A stretch of DNA of 64,000 nt. Origin: JBFMCT01 sp046565765 (GTDB taxonomy: Bacteria > Actinomycetota > Acidimicrobiia > Acidimicrobiales > AC-14). The notes under the pieces are model-generated. The model saw only the letters and a program-made list of their open reading frames with translations. It made no database searches and had not been told where the DNA came from. The translations under genes and the position numbers were made by a program. The DNA lies in the NCBI GenBank assembly GCA_046565765.1, contig JBKHXX010000073.1, forward strand, positions 10,397-74,396, read 5' to 3'. Positions 25,291-33,249 of the stretch are shown piece by piece (position 1 is the stretch's first letter; every line of letters starts with the position of its first letter).

Positions 25291-26094
25291 CTAGCGGGTG
25301 GTGGCCAGGCGCACGCCCCACCGGCGGGACCGGGCAGCGAGCAGGAAGGCCAGGGCGGCCAGGGTGGCCGTGGTGGTGGTCGACCCGGGATCGGGCGGGG
25401 TGAGGGGCCGGGACGAGCTGATCGACGACCCGCCCACCTCGGAAGCCTGCTCCTCGGCCGCCGCGACCACGGCCGACGCCTCGGCCGTGACCTGGGCCAC
25501 GACGGCGGACACGTTGACGGCGGCACCGGGGTTGGTGGTGACGGCCGGGCCGGTGGCGCCCGCCTGCGACGTCGCCCCGGAGGCCGGGCCGGCGGCCGGC
25601 GAGCCGCCACCGGCGGAGCCGGCGGCCGGCGCCGTGGCCGCGCTGGCCTGGGCGTTGCCCGTGGCCGGAGCGGCCGAGCCGGCCGGCCCGCCCGTGCTGG
25701 CGGCGGTGCCCAGGGTGGCGGTGTTGGTGGCGGACGGGGTCGAGGTCTCCGCCCCGGTGGCGCCGGTGGGCCCGGTGTGGCCGCTGGTCGACAGCGGGGT
25801 GCTCAGGGCCTGCGAGGTGGCGTCGCCGGTGTCGCCGGTGTTGGTCGAGCTGGACCCGGCGGTGGCCGCACCCGAGCTACCGGACGTGGCGGTGGGGTTC
25901 ACCGAGACGTTGGAGCTGCCGCCCGAGCCCCCCGACGCGGAGGAGGCGCCGGTGGAGGCTCCGCCGCCGCTGCTGGTCTGCGCCCACGCCGGGCCGGCGA
26001 GGAGCACGAGCGCCGTCAGCGACGCCGCAGCGGCGCGGGCGAGGCGGGACGGAGGGGAAGTTCTGGTCCGCACGGCCTTCTTTGTAGCACGCAT
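25291..26094 (-). CDS. Secreted low-complexity Ser/Thr/Gly/Ala-rich protein
   Basis: A 267-residue exported protein with a clear signal peptide (basic MRATKKAVRTRTSPPSRLAR, hydrophobic ALVLLAGPAWA, cleavage after AQ). About 170 residues of Ser, Thr, Gly and Ala follow, then a helix (VNVSAVVAQVTAEASAVVAAAEEQA), a spacer and a C-terminal hydrophobic segment with RSRRWG. The C-terminal anchor plus basic tail resembles a sortase-like or membrane anchor, but no LPxTG is visible. ATG 26094 is chosen as the only start giving a proper signal peptide. Probably a surface-exposed stalk protein (inference). Confidence 0.65.
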   Translation of the reverse strand: MRATKKAVRTRTSPPSRLARAAAASLTALVLLAGPAWAQTSSGGGASTGASSASGGSGGSSNVSVNPTATSGSSGAATAGSSSTNTGDTGDATSQALSTPLSTSGHTGPTGATGAETSTPSATNTATLGTAASTGGPAGSAAPATGNAQASAATAPAAGSAGGGSPAAGPASGATSQAGATGPAVTTNPGAAVNVSAVVAQVTAEASAVVAAAEEQASEVGGSSISSSRPLTPPDPGSTTTTATLAALAFLLAARSRRWGVRLATTR

Positions 26095-26246
26095 CCCCGC
26101 CCAACCGTTTGTCGGCCGGTCGGGCATGGGTAGGCACTGGCCTGGTTGAACAGCCAGCCGGCGGAGCGACCAGGACTGGCTTGTTCGGGTCTCCTCTCGT
26201 CTCCGCGCCGGCGGCGCACGCACCAGATGGTCCCCGAGGAGCCCAT

Positions 26247-26858
26247 ATGACCGATCTCCAGCGCCCCCCTTCCGGCGCTCCCACCAACCCTGCCGACACC
26301 GGCGACGGCGCCACCGCCACCGCCGTGGAGAAGGCCAGGGAGGCCGCCTCCACCACCGCCGAGGCAGGCCGCCAGGTCGCCACCGAGGCGGCGGGCGCCG
26401 GCCGCCAGGTCGCCACCGAGGCCGCCGGCAAGGCGGGCGAGGTCGCCCGCGAGGCGTCCAACCAGGTCTCCACGCTGGTGGAGGCGGCCCAGGGCCAGCT
26501 CCGCGAGCAGGCCGGCAGCCAGACGCAGCGGGCGGCCGGGGGCATCCGGTCCTTCAGCGAGCAGCTGCGCTCCCTGGGCGAGGGCCAGCCCCAGTCCGGG
26601 CCGGCGGCCGACTGCGTCCGCCAGCTCGCCGAGAAGCTCGCCTCGGTGGCCGAGGGCCTCGACGAGCGGGGCTTCGAGGGCGCGGTGTCCGACGTCCGCC
26701 AGTTCGCCCGCCGCAAGCCCGGGCTGTTCATGCTGGGCGCGACCGCCGCAGGCTTCGCGGTGGGCCGCCTCGGCCGGGGGCTCCAGGCCGCCAACCAGCA
26801 CCAGCCGCAGCCGTCCTCCCCGGCGCCTCCCCCGGCCTCCGTGCCGGAGGTGATCTGA
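26247..26858 (+). CDS. Repeat-containing amphipathic-helix protein of the DUF3618/holin operon
   Basis: A 203-residue protein with near-exact internal repeats (AGRQVATEAAG twice, then AGEVAREASNQV) forming apolipoprotein-like or LEA-like amphipathic helices. A second helical part (VRQLAEKLASVAEGLDERGFEGAVSDVRQFARRKPG) leads to one short membrane segment (LFMLGATAAGFAVGRLGRGL). Such proteins usually head operons with a phage-holin-family protein and a DUF3618 protein, as here, and are thought to act at the membrane under stress (family context). The stop overlaps the next ATG. Confidence 0.75.
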   Translation: MTDLQRPPSGAPTNPADTGDGATATAVEKAREAASTTAEAGRQVATEAAGAGRQVATEAAGKAGEVAREASNQVSTLVEAAQGQLREQAGSQTQRAAGGIRSFSEQLRSLGEGQPQSGPAADCVRQLAEKLASVAEGLDERGFEGAVSDVRQFARRKPGLFMLGATAAGFAVGRLGRGLQAANQHQPQPSSPAPPPASVPEVI

Positions 26859-27298
26859 TGGCCACCCGGCGCCCGCCGACGAGCCCCCCGCTGCAGCCGG
26901 CGCCCACCGAGCCGGCCCAGCCGGACAAGTCCCTGGGTGAGCTGGTCGGCGAGATGACGTCGGACGTGTCCACCCTCCTGCGCAAGGAGGTGCAGCTGGC
27001 CAAGATCGAGCTCACCGACGAGGTGCGCAAGGCGGGCAAGGCCGGGGGGCTCCTCGGCGCCGGCGCCATGACCGGCTACTTCTCCCTGCTGTTCGCCTCA
27101 CTGGCGCTGGCGTGGCTGCTCGACCAGGCCATGAACCGGGCGCTGGCCTTCTTTCTCGTGGCGGTGGCCTACGGCGTGGCCGCAGCCGTGCTCCTCATGC
27201 GTGGCAAGGAGCGGATGTCGAAGGTCGACCCGGTGCCCCGGGAGACCGTCCAGACCCTCAAGGAGGACGTGCAGTGGGCCAAGACGCAGACCAGCTGA
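26858..27298 (+). CDS. Phage holin family / DUF1469-type membrane protein
   Basis: A 146-residue protein. The conserved LGELVGEMTSDVSTLLRKEVQLAKIELTDEVRKAGKAGG amphipathic region precedes two membrane helices (about residues 68-88 and 93-112), followed by RGKERM and a charged tail. This is the Phage_holin_3_6 / DUF1469 pattern; despite the name the family is chromosomal and not lytic in most actinobacteria. It is the middle gene of a tightly coupled operon, sharing bases with the gene before and overlapping the gene after. Confidence 0.85.
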   Translation: MATRRPPTSPPLQPAPTEPAQPDKSLGELVGEMTSDVSTLLRKEVQLAKIELTDEVRKAGKAGGLLGAGAMTGYFSLLFASLALAWLLDQAMNRALAFFLVAVAYGVAAAVLLMRGKERMSKVDPVPRETVQTLKEDVQWAKTQTS

Positions 27299-27906
27299 AG
27301 CGGGACATCGACCAGACGCGAGGAAACCTCACCTCGACCGTCGACGCCATCGGCGACCGGGTGAGCCCCGGCCGGATCGTCGAGCGGAAGACCGAGCGAA
27401 TGCGCCAGGGGGTGCAGTCGGTGCGGGACCGGGTGATGGGCGCCGCCTCGGACGTCACGGGCACGGTGGGCGACCGGGTCTCGGGCGCGGCCACGTCGGT
27501 GCGCGACAGCGCCGGGAGCGCGGCGGGGTCGCTCAAGGAGGCCCCGGCGTCGGTGAAGCAGGCGGCCACCGAGCGGACCGAGGGCGCCCCCTTGGCCGTC
27601 GGTCTGATCGCTTTCGGAGCGGGGCTGCTGGCCTCGGCGCTGGTCAAGCCCACGGCGAGGGAGGCGCAGCTCGCCCAGGCCGCGGCCGACGCCGCCCAAC
27701 CGGTCAAGGAATCCCTGGCCGAGGCCGGCCGAGAACTGGCGAGCGACCTCAGAGAGCAGGGGCAGGCCGCCGTCGAGGAGGTCAAGCACACGGCCACACA
27801 GGGCGCCGAGGACGTCAAGGACACGGCCCGCCAGGCGTCGGAGCAGGCGGTCGACGCCGGCCGCCAGGCGACCTCCGACGTCAGGGAAACCGTGCAGGCC
27901 GGCTAG
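27274..27906 (+). CDS. DUF3618 domain protein
   Basis: A 210-residue protein. QLKRDIDQTRGNLTSTVDAIGDRVSPGRIVERKTERMRQGVQSVRDRVMG is the DUF3618 signature. Long amphipathic helices follow, one membrane segment (GLIAFGAGLLASALVKPT), and a LEA-like Lys/Glu/Ala tail (VKHTATQGAEDVKDTARQA). GTG 27274 has AGGAGG about seven bases upstream and overlaps the holin gene. Function unknown; likely peripheral to the inner membrane. Confidence 0.85.
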   Translation: MGQDADQLKRDIDQTRGNLTSTVDAIGDRVSPGRIVERKTERMRQGVQSVRDRVMGAASDVTGTVGDRVSGAATSVRDSAGSAAGSLKEAPASVKQAATERTEGAPLAVGLIAFGAGLLASALVKPTAREAQLAQAAADAAQPVKESLAEAGRELASDLREQGQAAVEEVKHTATQGAEDVKDTARQASEQAVDAGRQATSDVRETVQAG

Positions 27907-28373
27907 TGGAGGACGCCGCCCTCTGGATGTGGGTGATCACTGCCGGAGGCGGACTGTTGATGTTCTTCCTCTGGTACCGCGCCGGGGGCGCAGGCAAGTC
28001 CCCCGACGATCCGCCCGACGCGGTGATCGCCGACCAGCGGCCCGGCGGGAAGACCAACCTCCCGCAGTCGGTGGTCATCGCCCACGGCTTGTTGGCCCTC
28101 GCCGGGCTGCTCCTGTGGTTCCTGTTCGCCCCGAACCGCGGGGACCCCGACTACAGCCCGGCACCATGGCTCGCCCTGCTCATGCTGGTCATCGTGGCCG
28201 TCCTGGGGCTGACCCTGTACCGCCGGTGGTCGGCCGACCGGAGAGCCGTCCGGGCCGGCACCCTCGACCACACCCCGGCCGAGCAGCGGCTCCCCGCCGC
28301 CCTCGTCTGGGTCCACGGCGCGGCCGCGGCGGTGACCATCCTGCTCGTGTTCCTCGTCGCCCTCGACACCTGA
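27906..28373 (+). CDS. Three-helix membrane protein, unknown
   Basis: A 155-residue protein with membrane helices at about residues 5-24, 58-78, 88-108 and a last one at 133-153, separated by a charged loop (SPDDPPDAVIADQRPGGKTNLP). The GTG shares its first base with the preceding stop, so it extends the holin/DUF3618 operon. No family recognised. The pattern of four short helices suggests a small integral protein rather than an exported one. Confidence 0.7.
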   Translation: MEDAALWMWVITAGGGLLMFFLWYRAGGAGKSPDDPPDAVIADQRPGGKTNLPQSVVIAHGLLALAGLLLWFLFAPNRGDPDYSPAPWLALLMLVIVAVLGLTLYRRWSADRRAVRAGTLDHTPAEQRLPAALVWVHGAAAAVTILLVFLVALDT

Positions 28374-28397
28374 TCCTGTTCGGAACCGGGAGGCACC

Positions 28398-28945
28398 ATG
28401 TCCATCACCAACTCCCGCAACGACGGCATCGACGTCCTGAAGGAGGACCACCGGACGGTCGAGAACCTGTTCAGCCGGCTGGAGAGCGCGATCGACCAGG
28501 AGACCCTCGACGAGGTGATCAAAGAGCTGTCCACGCCGTGATCGAGGAGCAGGTCCTGTACCCGGCGATCCGCAGGGAGTTGGGCGACGGCGACGCCCTG
28601 GCCGATCACTCCATCGAGGACCACCAGCAGGTGAAGGAGGTCCTCGTCCGGCTCGGTCGGGCCGGGGCGGACGGCGAGGAGACGCCGGAGCTGCTGGCCG
28701 AGCTCATGGCCAACGTGCGGGAGCACGTGCGGGAAGAGGAGAACAAGATCTTCCCGGCGGTGCGGGCGGCGGCCAACCCGCAGGCCCTCGAGGCCCTGGC
28801 CCAGGCGCTGAACAAGGCCAAGCAGACGGCCCCCACGCGGCCCCACCCGAAGGCGCCGAGCACCCCCCCGGGCAACGTGATCGCGGGCGCCCCCGCCGCC
28901 CTGCTCGACAAGGCGCGCGACAAGATCGCCGGCCGCGACTCGTAG
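28398..28945 (+). pseudogene. Hemerythrin-domain protein, frameshifted
   Basis: Hemerythrin domains bind a di-iron centre and sense or store oxygen or NO. The first frame (28398-28541) encodes MSITNSRNDGIDVLKEDHRTVENLFSRLE... and stops at TGA 28539. The expected continuation, AVIEEQVLYPAIRREL...DHSIEDHQQVKEVL...HVREEENKIFPAV, is in the next frame. The junction reads CTGTCCACGCC where a repeat-bearing CTG-TCC-GTCC-ACGCC would restore ELSVHAVIEE, so loss of one 4-base repeat unit explains it. A GTG at 28538 could restart the second half (135 residues), without the first iron ligands. Real mutation, slippage switch or sequencing error are all possible. Confidence 0.75.
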
Positions 28946-28946
28946 G

Positions 28947-30110
28947 CTAGACGAGCTGCTCCAGCGTCTCGGCCACCGTCTCGGGCGGCGGCATGGAGGC
29001 GATGGACTCGGCTACCCGTCCCGCCGCGGCGCGGTAGGACGGATCGCCCAGCAGCCGGCCCAGCGCGTGGCCCACGGCCTCGGGGGTGCGTCCCCCCGGC
29101 TCCAGGGCGATGCCCGCGCCGGCGGACGTCACGGCCGAGGCGTTCAGGAACTGGTCCGCGCCCTGGGGCAGGCAGAGCTGGGGCAGCCGGAGCCCGAGCG
29201 ATTGCAGCACGGTGCCCGAGCCGGCGTGGGAGACGACGACGTCGCAGCGGGGCAGCAAGGCCGTCTGGGGGACGTAGCGCTCGACACGGACGTGGGGCGG
29301 TTGGGGGCCGAGGACGGCCGGGTCGCCGCGGGGGCCGACCGTCACCACCACCCGCACCTCGAGGTCGGCCACCGCGGCCAGGACCGGGGCCAGGGCCTCC
29401 GGCCCGGTGAAGACGGTCCCCATGGTCACGTAGACGAGCGGCGTCCCCGGGTGGGCGGCGGGCAGCGGGAGGTCGTCGCCGCCGGTGCCGGCCGCCGCCC
29501 CGTCGTAGGCGACCGGGCGGAGGGCGAGGCGGTGGGGGATGTGGGCCGCCTCCCGGTCCTGCAGGGCAGGGGGGTAGATGTCGAGGTAGAGGCGGTCGAA
29601 GGCTCCGCCGTAGGGCCTGGGCTCGAGGCCGACCGACCGCCACAAGGGCGCCACCTCGTCGGCGGCCCGGGCCACCCGAGCCTCGGGGAGGACGGGCCCG
29701 AAGCCCTTGGTGACGCTGGGCACGCCCAGGTCGGCGGCGGCGATGTGCCCGGCGAACTCGGCCTGGTCGGCCACCACCAGCTCCGGCCGCCACTCCCGGG
29801 CCACGGGGAGCAGGTCGGCCAGCATCGCCGGGGCGGCGACGGCACCGAACAGCTTGGCGAACATCTGCTCCGGCAGCTCGGCGGGGGAGTAGGCGTCCAG
29901 CTCGGGGAACCGGCGGCGCGTCCCGGCCGGGTCGGTGATGCCGGGGCCGCCCGCTCGGACCGCCCGGAAGCCGGCCGCCTCCACCGCCGGCAGCCCGTCG
30001 GCCGGCGCCGCCCAGAGCACGTCGTGACCGCGGTCCGCCATGGCCCGGGCCAGGGGCACCGTCGGGTGGATGTGGCCGAGCCCGGCCGTGGTCGTGAACA
30101 GGACCCGCAT
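28947..30110 (-). CDS. UGT-like glycosyltransferase (GT1, MGT/EryCIII type)
   Basis: A 387-residue glycosyltransferase of the GT-B fold. MRVLFTTTAGLGHIHPTVPLARAMADRGHDVLWAAP is the acceptor-domain start. The nucleotide-sugar side shows LVYVTMGTVF, VERYVPQTALLPRCDVVVSHAGSGTVLQSLGLRLPQLCLPQGADQFLNA, the donor signature in which H and Q/D contact the sugar. Related enzymes glycosylate macrolides, sterols or other lipophilic aglycones; no biosynthetic cluster is nearby. Convergent with the hemerythrin gene. Confidence 0.9.
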   Translation of the reverse strand: MRVLFTTTAGLGHIHPTVPLARAMADRGHDVLWAAPADGLPAVEAAGFRAVRAGGPGITDPAGTRRRFPELDAYSPAELPEQMFAKLFGAVAAPAMLADLLPVAREWRPELVVADQAEFAGHIAAADLGVPSVTKGFGPVLPEARVARAADEVAPLWRSVGLEPRPYGGAFDRLYLDIYPPALQDREAAHIPHRLALRPVAYDGAAAGTGGDDLPLPAAHPGTPLVYVTMGTVFTGPEALAPVLAAVADLEVRVVVTVGPRGDPAVLGPQPPHVRVERYVPQTALLPRCDVVVSHAGSGTVLQSLGLRLPQLCLPQGADQFLNASAVTSAGAGIALEPGGRTPEAVGHALGRLLGDPSYRAAAGRVAESIASMPPPETVAETLEQLV

Positions 30111-30143
30111 GGCGGGAAGTGTGGCAGGGGAGCGTCCGGTCGT

Positions 30144-32084
30144 TCAGGCCGTGGCCAGGGCGGCCCGGGCCACGGCCGCGAAGGCCCGGTTGCGGTCGCC
30201 GTCGCTCGCCCCCGGCAGCCGGCCGGTGACCATCAGCACATGACTCCCGCGGCGGGCGACGAGGCCGCCGCCGATCACCGCCCGGTACGCCTCGTCGCCC
30301 ACGCCGTCGATCCGGCGGCGGAGGATGCGGGGCATCGACCGGTAGGCGGTGAGCAGGGCGGGCTCCACCCAGACGACCTGCACCATGGCCCCGCCCTCGC
30401 CGGTGAACGTGGCCGAGCCCCGGCCCGCGGCCAGCGGGTGGCCGGGGGCGGCGTCGTCTCGGGCCAGCGGGCGCCCGATGGCGGCCGACACCGCGCCCGC
30501 GTCGGGAAGGGGCGGAGGTGGGCCGGGCTCGGCGGGCACGGGCTCGGTCGGCGTTGCCGCCACGCCCGCGCCGGTGCGGCCGAGGAGGGCGGCCAGAGGC
30601 GACGGCTCGTCATCGGGGCCGTCGGCCGGCAGCGACGGGCGAGGGGCGGCGGCAGCAACGACCTGGAGGTTGCGCACGTGGCCGAGCCACCGGGTCACCT
30701 CGGCGCGCACCGTCGCGCCCTGGCTCGCGGCCCCCGGGCTCGTCTGCCAGGCCCGCACGGTGCTGCCCGCCCCCTCGTCCACCGCCACGTACCACCGGGC
30801 CCGCTCGTCGCTGCCCCGCCGGCGCACCCGGAGCACGCGGCCCTCGGCCGTGCGCCGCGCCGTCACGAGGTCGGACAAGCCGGTGAGGGCCATCGACGCG
30901 CCCCGCAGGCCGATGATCGCCCCCGCGGCGGCGATGGCCCCGAAGGCGACGCCGATCCCGATGCGCACGCCCGGCGGCACGGTCTGGTCGGACGAGAAGT
31001 CGGTCACCAGGTCCCGCACCGCGTCGGCCGCGCCGGAGGCGACCGGGTAGAGGAGCACGGCCAGGCCCACCTGGAAGGCGCCCAGGGCGGCGACCAGGCC
31101 GGGGTGGCGCCCGTAGCCGGGCGGGACGAAGCGGGGGTAGCGGATGCGCACCACCCGCCAATGGCCTCCCACCGAGCTCCACGCCTCGGTGTCGCTCTCG
31201 GCCCCGAGGGGGAGGGCCCGCACCGCTCCGTGGGCCACGCCCATGGCCGCGCCGTAGGCGAGCAGCCGGTCCCAGATGGCCACTCCGGCGGGCGGGTACT
31301 CGGCGAACAGGGGGTCCTCCCCCAGCATGGCCCGCAAGCCGAGCCAGCGCCCGGCGACGGCCCGGCCGGCTGGGGTGTCCCGCTCACCGTTGAGCCCCTC
31401 GACCAGGGCGATCAGCCCGCCGGCCGTGATGAAGCCGAACGCCAGGGCGGCGCCGATCGGGTCGTCCTCCTCGTCGTCGGGGTCGTCGGGCAGGGTGGTG
31501 GCGGCCACCGCCACGAAGGCCGCGACCGCCAGCGCCGCCACCGTGAGGGTGAGGTGGGCGGCCGGAGACCACCGCCGTCGTGACAGGCCTCGCGCCCGGG
31601 CGTCGCGTTCGACCGCCTTGCGGAAGCTCCGCCACCAGCCCCTCGCCTCGTTCTCGGGACCCGTGGTGAGCGCCTCGGCCGGCACCACGCCGTCGGTGGC
31701 GTGCGACTCGACGTGGTCGAGGACGAGCCGCTCGTAAGGCTGGAGGTCCCCGGCCGCCGGAGCGGCGGCGCGCCGGCGGAGCCGCACCAGGGTGCGGTCG
31801 CCCACCTGGTCGATGTCCACCAGGCGCCGGGCCGCCAGGTCGAGGAGGGTGGCCGGCACCGCCTCGTGACCCAGCCGCCAGCCGTCGGTGATGAGGTTGA
31901 CGACGGCGGGAGGCTCGGGCCCGCCCAGGTCGAGGGTGGCCGGCCCGGGGTCGACGTCTCGGCACCGGGTTGCGAAGGCCAAGGCCCCGAGCAAGGCCGC
32001 CCACAACACCGCCGCCCCGGACGCGATCAGCCACAGCACCGGCCCCAGGTCCCGCCACCGCTCGACGAGCCCCGGGTCCTCCAC
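30144..32084 (-). CDS. Large DUF2207-like membrane protein
   Basis: A protein of about 646 residues with an N-terminal membrane helix (LGPVLWLIASGAAVLWAALLGALAFATRC), a winged-helix-like segment typical of DUF2207 (ATLLDLAARRLVDIDQVGDRTLVRLRRR), further helices near residues 155, 200, 330 and 380, and a long soluble C-terminal part with a Pro-rich linker. EARGWWRSFRKAVERDARARGL is also typical of the family. GTG 32084 is proposed; the frame is open to 32240, so a longer start cannot be excluded. Function unknown. Confidence 0.6.
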   Translation of the reverse strand: MEDPGLVERWRDLGPVLWLIASGAAVLWAALLGALAFATRCRDVDPGPATLDLGGPEPPAVVNLITDGWRLGHEAVPATLLDLAARRLVDIDQVGDRTLVRLRRRAAAPAAGDLQPYERLVLDHVESHATDGVVPAEALTTGPENEARGWWRSFRKAVERDARARGLSRRRWSPAAHLTLTVAALAVAAFVAVAATTLPDDPDDEEDDPIGAALAFGFITAGGLIALVEGLNGERDTPAGRAVAGRWLGLRAMLGEDPLFAEYPPAGVAIWDRLLAYGAAMGVAHGAVRALPLGAESDTEAWSSVGGHWRVVRIRYPRFVPPGYGRHPGLVAALGAFQVGLAVLLYPVASGAADAVRDLVTDFSSDQTVPPGVRIGIGVAFGAIAAAGAIIGLRGASMALTGLSDLVTARRTAEGRVLRVRRRGSDERARWYVAVDEGAGSTVRAWQTSPGAASQGATVRAEVTRWLGHVRNLQVVAAAAPRPSLPADGPDDEPSPLAALLGRTGAGVAATPTEPVPAEPGPPPPLPDAGAVSAAIGRPLARDDAAPGHPLAAGRGSATFTGEGGAMVQVVWVEPALLTAYRSMPRILRRRIDGVGDEAYRAVIGGGLVARRGSHVLMVTGRLPGASDGDRNRAFAAVARAALATA

Positions 32085-32272
32085 GTCCGGATCGTGCCAC
32101 GCCGCCTGCGGCCCGGACCGCTCCAGTCGCGACCTGTCCAAACGGTAAGGGGGGCGTGCCGGGAGTCGTCCCGGGAGCATCCGGGACGGCGATTCCGGCG
32201 GGAGGGGGTCGAGCGGATGATGACTTCGAGAGCCCGGCACCGAGCCGGGCGGATCTCGGAGGAGGACTCCCC

Positions 32273-32734
32273 GTGCAGAACCGCATGAAGCTCGTCATCG
32301 CCGGTCTGGCATCCGCCCTCGCCGTCGCAGTGGTGGCCCTCGGGTTCGTCGCCGTCGCCCTGCGGCCCGAGGCCGGCGCCTCGACCGAGTCGCCGGCCGC
32401 CGACCCCGCCCCCGTGCAGCAGGCCGCCGACGCCCCTGCCGGTCAGAGCCAGTCACCCGCTCCGGTCGTGGTCGTCTCCCCCTCGCCCGCCACCGGCGGC
32501 AACGGCGGCGGCGCCACCGTCTCGACCACCGTCCCCCCGACGACCACGCCCCCGACCACCCAGCCCCCGGGCGGCGGCGGTGGTGGCGGCGGCACCAAGC
32601 CCCCCCGTCCCCCGCTCGGCGACGTCCTCGCCGACCCGCCGCTGGTCCTCGACCCCGGCCCCTCGGGTCCGTCCACCACCACGCCCACCCTCCCGCCCAA
32701 GGGCTGCAAGCTGCCCTTCAAGCTCTGCCCCTGA
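32273..32734 (+). CDS. Small secreted/anchored Pro/Thr-rich protein
   Basis: A 153-residue protein: basic start, membrane segment (LVIAGLASALAVAVVALGFVAVAL), then a Pro/Thr/Gly-rich extracytoplasmic stalk with TTVPPTTTPPTTQPP and a run of eight glycines, ending KGCKLPFKLCP with two cysteines that may pair. GTG 32273 is chosen because GGAGGA lies upstream; ATG 32285 is the alternative. No domain recognised. It is followed by hairpin element copy 2. Confidence 0.65.
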   Translation: MQNRMKLVIAGLASALAVAVVALGFVAVALRPEAGASTESPAADPAPVQQAADAPAGQSQSPAPVVVVSPSPATGGNGGGATVSTTVPPTTTPPTTQPPGGGGGGGGTKPPRPPLGDVLADPPLVLDPGPSGPSTTTPTLPPKGCKLPFKLCP

Positions 32735-32746
32735 GGACCCCAACCC

Positions 32747-32795
32747 GTTTTGTGGCGCCTGAACCACCTCCCACGTGGACCCGACGCCCCAAAAC
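32747..32795 (-). repeat. 49-bp hairpin element, copy 2 (inverted relative to copy 1)
   Basis: Outer arms GTTTTGTGGCG and CGCCCCAAAAC (10 of 11 pairs), 6-base bulges, inner stem CCAC/GTGG. Its reverse complement matches copy 1 in most positions, so orientation can be assigned. It occupies the gap between the convergent secreted-protein and GNAT genes. Confidence 0.85.
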
Positions 32796-32804
32796 ATGGG
32801 GGGG

Positions 32805-33245
32805 TTACAGCTGGTAGCGGTAGACGTTGGTCTCCCGGGCGACGAAGCCGACCTTCTGGTACAGGAGGTTGGCCGCTTCCCGGGAGGCACGGGAGGTGAG
32901 GTCGACGGTGCGGGCCCCGGCCTGGGCGGCCCGGGCCAGGGCGGCCTCGGTCAGGGCGGTGGCGATGCCCTGGCGGGTGGCGGCGGCGTCGACCACCACG
33001 TCCTCGATCCAGGCCCGCAGGCCGGTGGGGATGCGGAACAGGGCGAGGGTGAGCATGCCCACGATCTCCCCCCCGTCGTCCCCCGAGCGGGCCACCAGCA
33101 GCACGGTGGCGGGAGACTTGACCAGCTCCCGGACCTCCTCGGCGGTCGGGACCGTGGCGCTCGACGACAGCTGGGGCACCAGCCGCTGCACGGCGGCCAC
33201 CACCTCGTCGGTGGCCTCGGTGGCCTCCTCGACGGCGGCGGCCAC
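32805..33245 (-). CDS. GNAT family N-acetyltransferase
   Basis: A 146-residue acetyltransferase using acetyl-CoA. Motif A is the IEDVVVDAAATRQGIATALTEAALARAAQAGA stretch with the RxxGxA pyrophosphate loop; the C-terminal block ASREAANLLYQKVGFVARETNVYRYQL is standard for the fold. Substrate unknown. It ends just after hairpin copy 2 and starts four bases from the citrate synthase stop, so it may be co-transcribed downstream of that gene. Confidence 0.88.
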   Translation of the reverse strand: MAAAVEEATEATDEVVAAVQRLVPQLSSSATVPTAEEVRELVKSPATVLLVARSGDDGGEIVGMLTLALFRIPTGLRAWIEDVVVDAAATRQGIATALTEAALARAAQAGARTVDLTSRASREAANLLYQKVGFVARETNVYRYQL

Positions 33246-33249
33246 CCCG

